From NCBI RefSeq assembly GCF_016864555.1, contig NZ_CP044011.1, forward strand, positions 1,438,501-1,502,500: a stretch of 64,000 nucleotides of DNA, written 5' to 3'. Position 1 is the stretch's first letter. Every line of letters begins with the position of its first letter. The notes under the pieces were generated by a model. It had not been told where the DNA came from and made no database searches. It saw nothing but the letters and a program-made list of their open reading frames with translations. Shown one piece after another: positions 18,701 to 26,554 of this stretch. The position numbers and the translations under genes were made by a program. This stretch comes from Sinorhizobium sp. BG8. GTDB lineage: Bacteria; Pseudomonadota; Alphaproteobacteria; Rhizobiales; Rhizobiaceae.

Positions 18701-19465
18701 GAGCGTGGAGGCAGCTGCCGGGCTCGCGTCGGCCTGGACCGGCGCATGCGGGATTGAGGCGCCTTCCTCGTAGAGCTCGGCGCCGGCATCGAGATTGCCT
18801 ATGATCGTTTCCACGGCGAAGAGGAGGTGGAGCGCGGGATCCGCGGATACGCGGCCGATCGCGGCCGGAAGACGGCCCTTGCCGGTAGCAACCGGCCGCT
18901 TGACCAGCCAGCCTCCGTGCCGCCCCGTGGCCCCGACGAGAAAACGACGCGTTTCCTCGCTCATGGCGAGCGACGGGAAACCTTCCGAGCAGGCAATGAT
19001 CTCTCCATCGGCACCAAGCACCGCCATGTGTGTATCGGGATCGTCGAAGCCGGAGATCATCGCTTCGGCCCGCTCGGTCGGGGTCTCCGCGGCATCGGCG
19101 ATGGGAGCGCTTAACAGAATGGCTTTTTCGCCGTGCCCGACCGCAATCATCTCCACGCGGGCGTTCACGGGAAGGCTGCGGAAGCCGACGCCGATGCGCA
19201 TCATGAATGTGCGCGCATCACCAACCGTCCGCAGCTGTCGGGCGGTCGCCTGGAGCTGCCGGAAGGCAACGTCGCCGCTGGCGGCGCCGGCATCGAGAAA
19301 ATCATAGATGGAGGAGTGCCCGAACAGGTCTGCCCCACGCCCGTTCGACCAGAGAACCTTGTGGAGATCGGAAGAGAAAAGCACCACTGCTTCGCCGCGC
19401 GAAAAGGGTACGCGCACACGCTCATGAACAGCCACATCTATAAAGGGGTACTGCTTTGAGGACAT
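15734..19465 (-). CDS. pdhS: PdhS-like PAS sensor histidine kinase (cytoplasmic)
   Basis: A 1,243-residue kinase with no membrane segment. The N-terminal ~240 residues hold a PAS-like region. A long acidic, Ala/Glu/Pro-rich and probably disordered middle (~250-700) contains one further PAS-like unit. PAS domains follow around 750-850 and 890-1000. The catalytic core is typical of the PdhS/PleC/DivJ group: His1021 in SHEIRTPLNAIIGFS, N-box NILANAIRFTPSGG, G-boxes DTGVGM and GEGTGLGLPL. In rhizobia and Brucella these kinases act on DivK to control cell cycle and polarity. The exact paralogue is not settled. Confidence 0.85.
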   Translation of the reverse strand: MSSKQYPFIDVAVHERVRVPFSRGEAVVLFSSDLHKVLWSNGRGADLFGHSSIYDFLDAGAASGDVAFRQLQATARQLRTVGDARTFMMRIGVGFRSLPVNARVEMIAVGHGEKAILLSAPIADAAETPTERAEAMISGFDDPDTHMAVLGADGEIIACSEGFPSLAMSEETRRFLVGATGRHGGWLVKRPVATGKGRLPAAIGRVSADPALHLLFAVETIIGNLDAGAELYEEGASIPHAPVQADASPAAASTLPEPAPVAVDQVEPPAQATVEFPAADIAEEPQHTFMESVEETPADDGGKVPHTSTEEAKDEHAEETGVEWPVTMAVEDQLPAAADPVAETRATAEPAGAGTDGFVFNRSGRPIRFVWKIDAQGRFSEISEEFALAVGPHAAAIIGEAFTDVAGRYDLDPGGKISDLLRRRDTWSGKTILWPVENTDLAVPVDLAALPTYSRNREFDGFRGFGIVRVADAVENPNQSTKRISPNDAVAPIAAAETAGDEIDTAPASALVEPVSADEFFAPEPEAGATTLVEASESPVEGELPDQIDAEQTAETGEEALSAASGEQPEAGGDAQVTESRPEDDDTAEAQPDDAFRGERPALRLVEPSRRRNTDKVVQFEQRRFSSVFEGLSSGEQAAFREIARQLGETFGKRKPEDLFAGKGADEQVLPTGKSPPEAAADTAVSAENTETVAKADVSAPADALQEGPGLEVGDHADDMLPAADEGAIARVHTGSRYGLTTAVADALPVALLVHAGDRLIHANPEFLKLSGYQSLDTLAEAGGLGALLDGHAEESEQGPDGTMTLRHADGEKTISVRARLRSIQWEDSSALMLALTPVQAATAPSLHLVQQSPAMPAEEERNAEQRAIAALRVEADELRSILETATDGVVVVGQDGEIRSMNRSASALFNYDEEETRGKPFAMLFAHESQKAVLDYLAGLAGHGVASVLNDGREVIGREASGGFIPLFMTMGRLSSSSGYCAVIRDITQWKRTEEELRNAKRAAETANAHKSDFLARVSHEIRTPLNAIIGFSDMMATERFGPIGHSRYVEYANDIGRSGRHVLDIVNDLLDISKIEAGEMDLEFTAVGLNEIVSEAVSLVQPQANSQRVIIRTSLSTAVPQVVADQRSVKQIALNILANAIRFTPSGGQIVVSTAYEPSGSVVLRIRDTGVGMTRAELEQAMKPFRQVTTGARNRGEGTGLGLPLTKAMVDANRASFSISSAPNEGTLVEVIFPSPRVLAG

Positions 19466-19608
19466 GGTTTAGCCTGTTTCTGATCCCTCTATGCCCCGGG
19501 CGCAAAGATTAATTCTTTGTTAAAGGCACTCATTAATAGCCGCGCTGCTTCGGGCGGTCCAGCGTTCTCGCCCAAGGCCCCCATGCCTTTCGCCCGGCAC
19601 GGTTAATG

Positions 19609-19641
19609 TTGTGCGCCGCACAATTATGTTGCAATGCACAA
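19609..19641. promoter_or_regulatory. Paired TGC-N3-GCA operators upstream of phasin
   Basis: Two palindromes, TTGTGCGCCGCACAA (19609-19623) and TTGCAATGCACAA (19629-19641), contain TGCGCCGCA and TGCAATGCA with centres 18 bp apart. They lie 70-100 bp upstream of the phasin start. PhaR-type repressors bind such sites on phasin promoters and are released by PHB. Confidence 0.6.
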
Positions 19642-19711
19642 TAACCTCTGCTATATAAGTGAGCTATCAACAACGATGCCTCGTGGAGGCCAAATCCCAA
19701 GGAGTGCATGC

Positions 19712-20161
19712 ATGGCTACCAAGAAGATTGAAGACGTATTCTCGATATCCTCGTTCGATCCGTCCAAGTTCACCGAGAGCTTCCGCGACTTCGCCGAAAA
19801 GGGCGCAGTGCAGACCAAGGAAGCCTATGCAAAGATGAAGGAAGCCGCCGAGGAAGCGACCAAGACCGTCGAATCGACGCTCGAGAACGCCCAGGCCGGT
19901 ACCGTCGAGCTCGGGCTGAAGGCAATCGATGCCCTTCGCACCAATGCCGAAAGCTCCCTCTCGCACATGGAAGCCCTCCTTGGCGTGAAGTCCCTCTCCG
20001 AGCTCTTCGAACTCCAGACCGCTTTCCTGCGCAAGCAGGCCGAAGTGACCGTCGAGCAGGCGAAGGCCATGCAGGAAGCAACGAAGCTCGTTGCCGAGAA
20101 GGTCGCCGCACCGGGCAAGACCGCCGCTGAAAAGGCGTTCAAGAGCCTCAAGGTCGCCTGA
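19712..20161 (+). CDS. phaP: Phasin (PHB granule-associated protein)
   Basis: A 149-residue amphipathic, helix-rich protein of the phasin family; it coats polyhydroxybutyrate granules. It is rich in Ala, Lys and Glu (for example EAAEEATKTVESTLENA) and carries the family core LGVKSLSELFELQTAFLRKQ. The start is ATG 19712, with AAGGAG seven bases upstream; the longer upstream frame lacks this. PhaR-like operators precede it and a strong terminator follows, so it is a single-gene unit. Confidence 0.93.
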   Translation: MATKKIEDVFSISSFDPSKFTESFRDFAEKGAVQTKEAYAKMKEAAEEATKTVESTLENAQAGTVELGLKAIDALRTNAESSLSHMEALLGVKSLSELFELQTAFLRKQAEVTVEQAKAMQEATKLVAEKVAAPGKTAAEKAFKSLKVA

Positions 20162-20201
20162 GCGCCACATTATTGCAGGCGGCAAAAGCCGTTTGGAAAC
20201 G

Positions 20202-20229
20202 GGGCCGGACATTCTATCCGGCCCTTTTT
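20202..20229 (+). terminator. Rho-independent terminator after phasin
   Basis: GGGCCGGA pairs with TCCGGCCC across a 7-nt loop and is followed by five T. Confidence 0.85.
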
Positions 20230-20307
20230 CACATCTTCGGTCAGAATGGACTTGCAAAAGAAGTCCGCTGCTCGTATGTGACGGCCAAGCGCGAGGCGCT
20301 GCCGTGT

Positions 20308-20384
20308 GCGGTTGTAGCTCAGTTGGTTAGAGCGCAGGTTTGTGGCACCTGAGGTCGTAGGTTCGATTCCCACCAACCGTACCA
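20308..20384 (+). tRNA. tRNA-His (anticodon GTG), CCA encoded
   Basis: A full cloverleaf: acceptor GCGGTTG with CAACCGT, D-arm AGCTCAGTTGGTTAGAGCG, anticodon stem CAGGT/ACCTG with loop TTGTGGC, T-arm around GGTTCGATTCC, and a genomic CCA. The discriminator is A73 and there is no G-1:C73 pair. That is the divergent form described for many alphaproteobacteria, recognised by an altered HisRS. Confidence 0.95.
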
Positions 20385-20404
20385 TTTCTTCTCCTTGAGA
20401 TCCG

Positions 20405-20760
20405 GAGACATAGGTCGCAGGCCGTTCCCAAGACATGGGTGACAACCTCGTGTCGGACGGGTTGTCGATGTTTTGGAAGGTCCTGCGCTTCAGGTCGATG
20501 TAGCCCAGATCTTAGTGCATGAAGCTTGTGGGCCGAATGCCGTCGACGACCTCGTTGATCCCGAACTTCTGACAGACCGGCACTGCCGAAATAGTGAACT
20601 TCTTTCGGTAGATGCGGATACGACCGCAGTTGGTGACGGGCGCATCCTCGTCGTGGAAGGGGTAGTCGATCTCCGGCAGGCCCTAACAAATCGGCGCGAA
20701 GGTGAGGCGATTGCCATATGCCTCGCGTGCGTAGGCAACAAAGCCAATCACCTGATCTCG
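20405..20760 (-). pseudogene. Decayed IS481-type transposase, C-terminal remnant
   Basis: One minus-strand frame reads as the end of an IS481-like transposase: TNCGRIRIYRKKFTIS, then KFGINEVVDGI, then DLGYIDL and a final DTRLSPMS. It has at least two in-frame stops and no N-terminal half or terminal repeats. It begins ~20 bp after the tRNA-His 3' end. The family call is from remembered similarity of these motifs. Confidence 0.6.
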
Positions 20761-20768
20761 GTTTGCTT

Positions 20769-21848
20769 CTACTGATCGATACGAGCCGACGCGACCGTCT
20801 CGAATCGACGGAATAGCCGTTTAATTGCCAGGTATAGAATCGCGACGATCGCTATCGAGGCGTACCCATCGATCGCATAGTGCCAGCCAAGGCAGACTGA
20901 GCTGATGCATATGATCGCGACATAAATGAAACCAAACCACCCAGCCGTCTTGTTCAGTTCGCGTAGAAAGAGCGCGTTCATCATCGCGATTGCGACGTGC
21001 AGACTCGGGAATGCAGAAATCCCGGTGCCGACAGAAGATGTCCCGCTTTGGAAATTGTTCCAGAGAAAAGTCTGGAAGCTGGTGGGCGTCCCGAAGGCCG
21101 TGCCACTTTCGGCGGCGAAGGCAAGCACTGGTGCAAAGCGGGAAACGTCGCCGACAATCCTATCGTAGAAGGCGGGGCCTGCGGAAAGAAACAGGAATGC
21201 GACGATGTTCCCTGCAACAAGCCAGACCGAGAAAATACTAAAGAAATATCGCAAGCGAACGTGAGCGCCGAAACGGCTGGTTGCGATGAAGTAGATAGGG
21301 ACGAGGCCAACGAATGACCAGCCCATGCTGTAGTTCCACACCATGGCGTCGCGCAAAACCTGCGGTATCTTGAGCGAAACAAGCGCGGGTCCAGGATCGA
21401 ACCCAAAATGCAGCAGTCTGTCGAGATCGGCCTGGACCTGGTCGTAGGGGAAACCGTTCCAGATTGTCGGCATGAGGGTCTTGAAAGAGGTGAATGCGCC
21501 CATCATCAGGACGAAACTTGCCATAAGCGACAGGCCACTGATGAAATGCTCTACACTCGGCGGGGACAATGCCTCGAAGACTGTACGGCGACGACTCTGG
21601 CCCTCGGATATGCGAAGGGCCATCGCTGCCACCGCGGAAAACAGTGGTAGCGTGACGAGGTACATGGGGCCGAGTGTTTCGATGTACGATAGAAAGGTGG
21701 AGAGCGGAAACTCACCGTAAGCAATATTCAAAGCGATCGCAGCAATGGCATAAAGGCAAATTGCGACATGGAAAGGCAATGTCGCGGCCATTTTGTCGAT
21801 GAGTTGATCGACCTTGCGATGTCGCAAAGTACTGGAAACAGCATCCAT
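20769..21848 (-). CDS. PAP2_3-type integral membrane phosphatase/phosphotransferase
   Basis: A ~359-residue protein with about eight membrane helices. It carries PAP2-superfamily active-site motifs near the C-terminus: SAFPSLHVA and, after the next helix, GWHYAIDGYAS, which hold the two catalytic histidines and an aspartate. The PAP2_3 branch includes inositol-phosphorylceramide synthases and lipid phosphate phosphatases, so a lipid head-group role is likely. ATG 21848 (MDAVSS) is preferred to a further 30 codons upstream that are not membrane-like. It sits beside an IS remnant and may be accessory. Confidence 0.75.
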   Translation of the reverse strand: MDAVSSTLRHRKVDQLIDKMAATLPFHVAICLYAIAAIALNIAYGEFPLSTFLSYIETLGPMYLVTLPLFSAVAAMALRISEGQSRRRTVFEALSPPSVEHFISGLSLMASFVLMMGAFTSFKTLMPTIWNGFPYDQVQADLDRLLHFGFDPGPALVSLKIPQVLRDAMVWNYSMGWSFVGLVPIYFIATSRFGAHVRLRYFFSIFSVWLVAGNIVAFLFLSAGPAFYDRIVGDVSRFAPVLAFAAESGTAFGTPTSFQTFLWNNFQSGTSSVGTGISAFPSLHVAIAMMNALFLRELNKTAGWFGFIYVAIICISSVCLGWHYAIDGYASIAIVAILYLAIKRLFRRFETVASARIDQ

Positions 21849-22312
21849 GTCCGCCCCACACTGGCTCTGTCGTTTGATGGCGATCGAAAAATGGTCTGAG
21901 TCAAACGCGCCAATAAGACAGCACCTAAAGATTACCAAACGATAATCGACTGGAGGTGGCGGGGCTTTTATCTGCAGCTACGAGCATCTGTGGCAAAGCT
22001 TCCAAGGTGCAGATTTCTAAACACACGACCCATGAAAATGGCCGATGCTTCGATCGCAGCGATTAGCTATCGGGCGCGCATCGACCGGACATAGTGGAAG
22101 TGGACCACCATCACGGCCCACGCCAGGAAGGCGAGGGCCTCGGCGGATCGTCTGTGAGGCGTCGGGAGTGCCCTCCAGGCAATCCTCGACACTGCTCGAG
22201 AGTCCTCACTGCGAGGGAGTGTCCGCCTCTCATTCGCGGCGCACGCAAGGCTCCGCCCGTCACCGCGAATGAGGATCTGTGGACCTATGAGACTGGTTCC
22301 GGAAGGGAAGGG
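21849..22312. other. Non-coding stretch with an inverted repeat
   Basis: No convincing gene is seen here. The first part is AT-rich and promoter-like for the PAP2_3 gene. An 11-bp perfect inverted repeat, CTCATTCGCGG (22229-22239) and CCGCGAATGAG (22263-22273), lies near the end of the DUF982 gene and could form a stem-loop in its transcript. Confidence 0.4.
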
Positions 22313-22555
22313 CTAGTGGACTCTCAGGAAGGCTTCTAGCGATGCGGAGATAAAGATGTCTCGGGCTTCGCTGGCTGGCTTGGCGCGGGCGATCGCCGCC
22401 TCGCAGGATTTCTTGGCGGCATCGAAATATGGGCCGTCGCGTACCGGCCACTCGCGGGTCAGGCACTCCAGTGCCTCGACCGGCCCGTGAATCATCCGAT
22501 ATTTGCCGTTCTTGATTTCGACGCGCACAGGGGCGCTCCAAGGTATATCCATCAT
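22313..22555 (-). CDS. DUF982 family protein 1
   Basis: An 80-residue protein with the DUF982 pattern: W near the start, GKYRMIHGPVEALECL, then WP..DGPYFDAAKKSCEAAI and a final FISASLEAF. DUF982 proteins are small, of unknown function, and multiply paralogous in Rhizobiales. ATG 22555 follows GGGAGGAG with 7-nt spacing. A second family member lies just upstream on the same strand. Confidence 0.8.
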   Translation of the reverse strand: MMDIPWSAPVRVEIKNGKYRMIHGPVEALECLTREWPVRDGPYFDAAKKSCEAAIARAKPASEARDIFISASLEAFLRVH

Positions 22556-22726
22556 AGTCTGGCTCCTCCCGATGCCGAACATTAGTTCTTCCGAAAATGC
22601 CGAAAGTTTCACAGTTCTTTCGTGGAAACGGATGAAAAACGAATCAAATTCGTTTGCCGACCGGACATTTTCGGTGATTTCGGTCCAGTCGCGTGTGAAT
22701 CTGGCTTATTTTTGTCAAAACCGCAC

Positions 22727-22978
22727 TTAGCGCAGTACGCGCACTCCGGCCTCGTGCGCGGCGTCCAGGAAGGCCCGCCTCGCAACTGCCGCAGCGCATT
22801 TTCCTTCACGGACGCGGGCGCAAGTCGCCAATGCGTGCTGGTATGCCTTGCCATGGGTCACGGGCCACTGCTCGGCGAGGAGCGCCGCGGCGACACTGAC
22901 ATCATCTACGATCTGGGGTTCTTGAACTTCGGGTAGCCAGACCGAGAGCGGGCTCTCCCAGGAGACGGTATTCAACAA
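22727..22978 (-). CDS. DUF982 family protein 2
   Basis: About 83 residues with the same layout as its neighbour: PEVQEPQIVDDVSVAAALL, EQWPVTHGKAYQHALATC, and a terminal AFLDAAHEAGV. No ATG is available; TTG 22978, with GGAG eight bases upstream, is the most plausible start. The gene is 171 bp from DUF982 protein 1. Sequence divergence between the two is high. Confidence 0.65.
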   Translation of the reverse strand: MLNTVSWESPLSVWLPEVQEPQIVDDVSVAAALLAEQWPVTHGKAYQHALATCARVREGKCAAAVARRAFLDAAHEAGVRVLR

Positions 22979-23087
22979 GGTTTGCACTCCAGTGTTCGCT
23001 GCTTCCAAACGCACGAGGCGCCGGAAGGTTTCCGACAAACCGTGCCGTCGCCGGAAAATCGGAGCCGGTCCCTGGATGTGCCGCAAC

Positions 23088-23969
23088 TCAGAGAAAGATC
23101 CCGTGCTCCAGGGCAACGAGTTCCTGCACGAACTCGGCCACGGTGCGCACCCGCACGAGGTCGCGGGCGCTCTCGTGCCACGTGGTCCAGTAGGCCCGGC
23201 GAATCGCGATTTCGGGCAGAATACGAACGAGCTCCGGATACTGGCGCGCAATGTAGTTGTGCAGGATGCCGATCCCTGCTCCCGAGCGGACGGCCTCGGT
23301 CTGCCCGGTCGCGCTCGAGATTTCGAAGGAGGCATCCCAACTGCGCATGATCTCATCGGTGAAGGCGAGCGAGGCGGTGTAGATCAGGTCTTCGACGTAG
23401 CCGATGCGCCGGTGCGCCTTCAGGCTCTCCACCGCCGTCGGCGTGCCGTTGCGATTGAGATAGTCCTGGCTGGCGTAGAGACCCAGCGTGTAGTCCGTCA
23501 GCTTGGCGGAAACGAGCCGCCCCTGGTCCGGGCGTTCGAGCGTGATCGCGATATCGGCTTCCCGGCGGGAAAGCGAGAAGGAGCGCGGTATCGGCACGAG
23601 CTGGATCTTGAGTTCGGGGTGGCGTGCCGTCAATCTGCCGAGGCGCGGTGCCAGGAAGGATACGCCGAAGCCGTCCGGAGCGCCGATGCGCACCGTTCCT
23701 GCCACTACGGTATCGATGCGTCCGATGCTCGCCTGGGCTGCCAGCATCTCCGTTTCCATACGCTCGGCGGCATCGAGGAAGATCTCGCCCTCCGCCGTCA
23801 GTTCGCAGCCGTTGGTGCGGCGGATCAGTAGCCGCGTCTTCAGGTCCTTTTCCAGCGCGCTCACCCGCCGGCTGAGCGTGGCGTGGTTCACGCCAAGGCG
23901 TTTGGACGCGGCGAGAAGCTGCCCAGTGCGCGCCACAGCAAGGAACATCCGCGCATCGTCCCAGTTCAC
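23088..23969 (-). CDS. LysR-family regulator divergent from mmsA
   Basis: A 293-residue LysR-type regulator: HTH at ~1-60 (WDDARMFLAVARTGQLLAAS, then HATLSRRVSALEKDL) and an effector-binding domain. GTG 23969, preceded by GAGGTGG, matches the family start; the longer open frame runs over the mmsA promoter. The 109-bp divergent spacing suggests it controls mmsA, probably in response to a valine, propionate or inositol breakdown metabolite. That is inference. Confidence 0.85.
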   Translation of the reverse strand: MNWDDARMFLAVARTGQLLAASKRLGVNHATLSRRVSALEKDLKTRLLIRRTNGCELTAEGEIFLDAAERMETEMLAAQASIGRIDTVVAGTVRIGAPDGFGVSFLAPRLGRLTARHPELKIQLVPIPRSFSLSRREADIAITLERPDQGRLVSAKLTDYTLGLYASQDYLNRNGTPTAVESLKAHRRIGYVEDLIYTASLAFTDEIMRSWDASFEISSATGQTEAVRSGAGIGILHNYIARQYPELVRILPEIAIRRAYWTTWHESARDLVRVRTVAEFVQELVALEHGIFL

Positions 23970-24078
23970 GATTCCACCTCGGGCTTTAATTTCTGCACAA
24001 CGGTTCCTTACATCAGGCAATTGAGTTGAGTAAACTGTAGTGCCATGGTGAATCCATAAACGAATGGAGGAACGTCCC

Positions 24079-25575
24079 ATGAAAGAGATCGGCCATTTCA
24101 TCGACGGTAAGCAGGTTCCCGGTACCAGCGGGCGCACGAGCAACGTCTACAACCCCGCGACCGGCGAAGTTCAGGCAACGGTGGCTCTGGCAAGCGATGC
24201 AGAGCTGAATGCCGCTGTCGAAAGTGCCAAGGCTGCCCAGCCGAAGTGGGCCGCAACGAACCCGCAGCGCCGCGCGCGCGTCTTCATGAAATTCGTGAGC
24301 CTCCTCAACCATCATATGGACGAGCTCGCCGAGATGCTCTCCAAGGAGCATGGCAAGACGATCGAGGATGCGAAGGGCGACATCGTACGCGGGCTGGAAG
24401 TCTGCGAATTCGTCATCGGCATTCCCCATCTCGCCAAGAGCGAATTCACCGAAGGCGCAGGCCCGAATATCGACATGTACTCGATCCGCCAGGCCGTCGG
24501 CATCGGCGCCGGCATCACGCCATTCAATTTCCCGGCCATGATCCCGATGTGGATGTTCGCACCCGCGATCGCATGCGGAAATGCCTTTATCCTGAAGCCC
24601 TCGGAGCGCGATCCGTCCGTTCCGATCCGTCTTGCAGAACTGATGATCGAGGCAGGCCTTCCGGCCGGTATCCTCAACGTCGTCAACGGTGACAAGGGTG
24701 CGGTCGACGCGATCCTGACGCACCCGGACATCTCCGCCGTCTCCTTCGTCGGCTCCACCCCGATTGCCCGCTACGTTTATGGTACGGCAGCGATGAACGG
24801 CAAGCGCGCCCAGTGCTTCGGTGGTGCGAAGAACCACATGATCATCATGCCGGATGCCGATCTCGACCAGGCAGCCAACGCCCTCATGGGTGCGGGTTAC
24901 GGGTCCGCCGGCGAGCGCTGCATGGCGATCTCGGTTGCCGTCCCGGTCGGCGAGGAAACCGCCAATCGCCTGATCGACAAGCTCGTCCCGATGGTCGAAT
25001 CGCTGCGCATCGGTCCCTACACGGACGACAAGGCCGACATGGGGCCGGTCGTCACCAAGGAAGCCCAGGCGCGCATCAAGGGGCTGATCGATCGTGGCAT
25101 CGAGGAGGGCGCAAAGCTCGTCGTCGATGGTCGCGACTTCAAGCTCCAGGGCTATGAGGACGGCTATTTCGTTGGTGGCTGCCTGTTCGACAATGTCACG
25201 CCGGACATGGACATCTACAAGACCGAGATTTTCGGGCCGGTCCTCTCGGTCGTTCGCGCCAAGAACTACGAGGAGGCGCTCTCGCTTCCGATGAAGCACG
25301 AATATGGCAACGGTGTCGCGATCTACACCCGCGACGGCGATGCGGCGCGCGATTTCGCCTCGCGCATCAACATCGGCATGGTCGGCGTCAACGTGCCGAT
25401 CCCGGTACCGCTTGCCTACCATTCCTTCGGTGGCTGGAAGGCATCGTCGTTCGGCGACCTCAACCAGCACGGCATCGACTCGATCAAGTTCTGGACGCGG
25501 ACGAAGACCGTGACGAGCCGCTGGCCGTCCGGGATCAAGGATGGCGCGGAATTCGTCATGCCGACGATGCGCTGA
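24079..25575 (+). CDS. mmsA: Methylmalonate-semialdehyde dehydrogenase (CoA-acylating)
   Basis: A 498-residue aldehyde dehydrogenase. It converts (methyl)malonate semialdehyde to propionyl-CoA or acetyl-CoA in valine and myo-inositol catabolism. Diagnostic features are FNFPAMIPMWMFAPAIACGN, GAKNHMIIMPDAD and the catalytic cysteine in SAGERCMAIS; MmsA enzymes lack the general-base glutamate of hydrolytic ALDHs, and here that position reads FGGAKNH. ATG 24079 lies eight bases after GGAGG. It is divergent from a LysR regulator and ends at a terminator. Confidence 0.93.
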   Translation: MKEIGHFIDGKQVPGTSGRTSNVYNPATGEVQATVALASDAELNAAVESAKAAQPKWAATNPQRRARVFMKFVSLLNHHMDELAEMLSKEHGKTIEDAKGDIVRGLEVCEFVIGIPHLAKSEFTEGAGPNIDMYSIRQAVGIGAGITPFNFPAMIPMWMFAPAIACGNAFILKPSERDPSVPIRLAELMIEAGLPAGILNVVNGDKGAVDAILTHPDISAVSFVGSTPIARYVYGTAAMNGKRAQCFGGAKNHMIIMPDADLDQAANALMGAGYGSAGERCMAISVAVPVGEETANRLIDKLVPMVESLRIGPYTDDKADMGPVVTKEAQARIKGLIDRGIEEGAKLVVDGRDFKLQGYEDGYFVGGCLFDNVTPDMDIYKTEIFGPVLSVVRAKNYEEALSLPMKHEYGNGVAIYTRDGDAARDFASRINIGMVGVNVPIPVPLAYHSFGGWKASSFGDLNQHGIDSIKFWTRTKTVTSRWPSGIKDGAEFVMPTMR

Positions 25576-25600
25576 TCGCTCCGTACCAGAGAAATCGAAC

Positions 25601-25626
25601 GAGGGCTCCGCAAGGGGCCCTCTTTT
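25601..25626 (+). terminator. Terminator after mmsA
   Basis: GAGGGC (25601-25606) pairs with GCCCTC (25617-25622), followed by TTTT. Confidence 0.75.
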
Positions 25627-25953
25627 CGTTGGGGGAGGGGATAGGTGCCGTGAGCACTTCGGTGGAGCCGCCAAGCCAATTGATGGCGCCTCGGAAATCG
25701 AAATGCAGGCTTGTCCGGAAGGTGGCCCAAAAAGCATAGTTTCCGGCTGCAGGGAGCTCTTCTCTGCCCGACTATGCAGTGTGACGGAAGAAGACCGGCC
25801 CCAGAAGACTGCTCCGTTCATTGCAGGAGTCCGTTCCGAGAACTGTTGGAGATCATGGTCTCCGGCAGGAAATGCACAAGGTTGCCGAATGGATTCAACA
25901 ATGCCTTGGATTGCAGGGATGTCTTGCGATTGTGAAGGCCGGGAGGAGGTCAC
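25627..25953. other. Intergenic region upstream of the RTX gene
   Basis: No gene with coding character is seen. The end (25940-25950) holds a GGGAGGAGG Shine-Dalgarno for the RTX gene. Open frames here lack family resemblance and ribosome sites. Confidence 0.5.
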
Positions 25954-26454
25954 ATGCGGAAGCTCATAACGGGTACCAGCAAGTCCGATATACTGGATGG
26001 CACGTCGAAGCCGGATGTGCTGAAGGGCGGGGGTGGCAATGACCGGTTAAGTGGTCACGGCGACGCCGACCTTCTCTTGGGCGGATCCGGAAACGACAAG
26101 CTTCACGGAGGCGAAGGTCGCGACATACTGAGCGGCGGAAGCGGCAAGGATACGTTCATATTCCGCAGCTTCGAGACGGTTGACCGCGACACGATCAAAG
26201 ACTTTAAGCATGCCGACGGGGACAGGCTTTTCCTCGACAGCTCCGTGTTCGACGCGGTGTCGTCAGGCAAGCTTGCCTCCACCTATTTCCACGCCGGCAC
26301 CAAGGCCGCGGATGCCGACGACCATTTCATCTATAACAAGAAGAATGGTGGGTTCTACTACGACGAGGATGGCAAGGGCGGCGGCAGCGCGCACCTGGTC
26401 GCGGTCCTGGCAAACCATGATGGGTTGAAGGCGTCCGATATCTATCTGTTCTGA
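25954..26454 (+). CDS. Small RTX / hemolysin-type calcium-binding protein
   Basis: A 166-residue protein with Gly/Asp-rich RTX nonapeptide repeats at about residues 18-66 (GGGGNDRLSG, GGSGNDKLHG, GGEGRDILSG, GGSGKDTFIF) and a C-terminal region like the M10/serralysin secretion tail. There is no N-terminal signal peptide, as expected for type I secretion. It has no catalytic domain, so it is either a stand-alone calcium-binding protein or the surviving end of a larger RTX protein. No type I exporter genes adjoin it. Very good ribosome binding site. Confidence 0.85.
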   Translation: MRKLITGTSKSDILDGTSKPDVLKGGGGNDRLSGHGDADLLLGGSGNDKLHGGEGRDILSGGSGKDTFIFRSFETVDRDTIKDFKHADGDRLFLDSSVFDAVSSGKLASTYFHAGTKAADADDHFIYNKKNGGFYYDEDGKGGGSAHLVAVLANHDGLKASDIYLF

Positions 26455-26520
26455 AAAAGAGCTGTCGTAGCGCTCCAGGGGGCCGTTGCCCGGTGCCGTA
26501 CCCGCATCGGCCGGCGAACA

Positions 26521-26548
26521 GGGTGGCGCCCCTCTCGAGGCGCCACCC
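26521..26548 (-). terminator. Hairpin downstream of fbpA
   Basis: A perfect 10-bp stem (GGGTGGCGCC with GGCGCCACCC, 8-nt loop) lies 7 bp after the fbpA stop. The T-tract is weak. It also separates the converging RTX gene. Confidence 0.6.
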
Positions 26549-26554
26549 GGCAAG

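Noticed and set aside
20473..20775. 100-codon plus-strand frame after tRNA-His
   Set aside because: It is antisense to a frame that reads as an IS481-type transposase end; no ribosome site or family match on the plus strand.
22229..22273. CRISPR-like repeat
   Set aside because: Only one inverted pair is present; there is no array of direct repeats with spacers anywhere in the window.
24013..25953. 646-codon minus-strand open frame over mmsA
   Set aside because: It is the antisense of a clear 498-residue MmsA. Long antisense frames are expected in GC-rich DNA, and the translation shows no domain.
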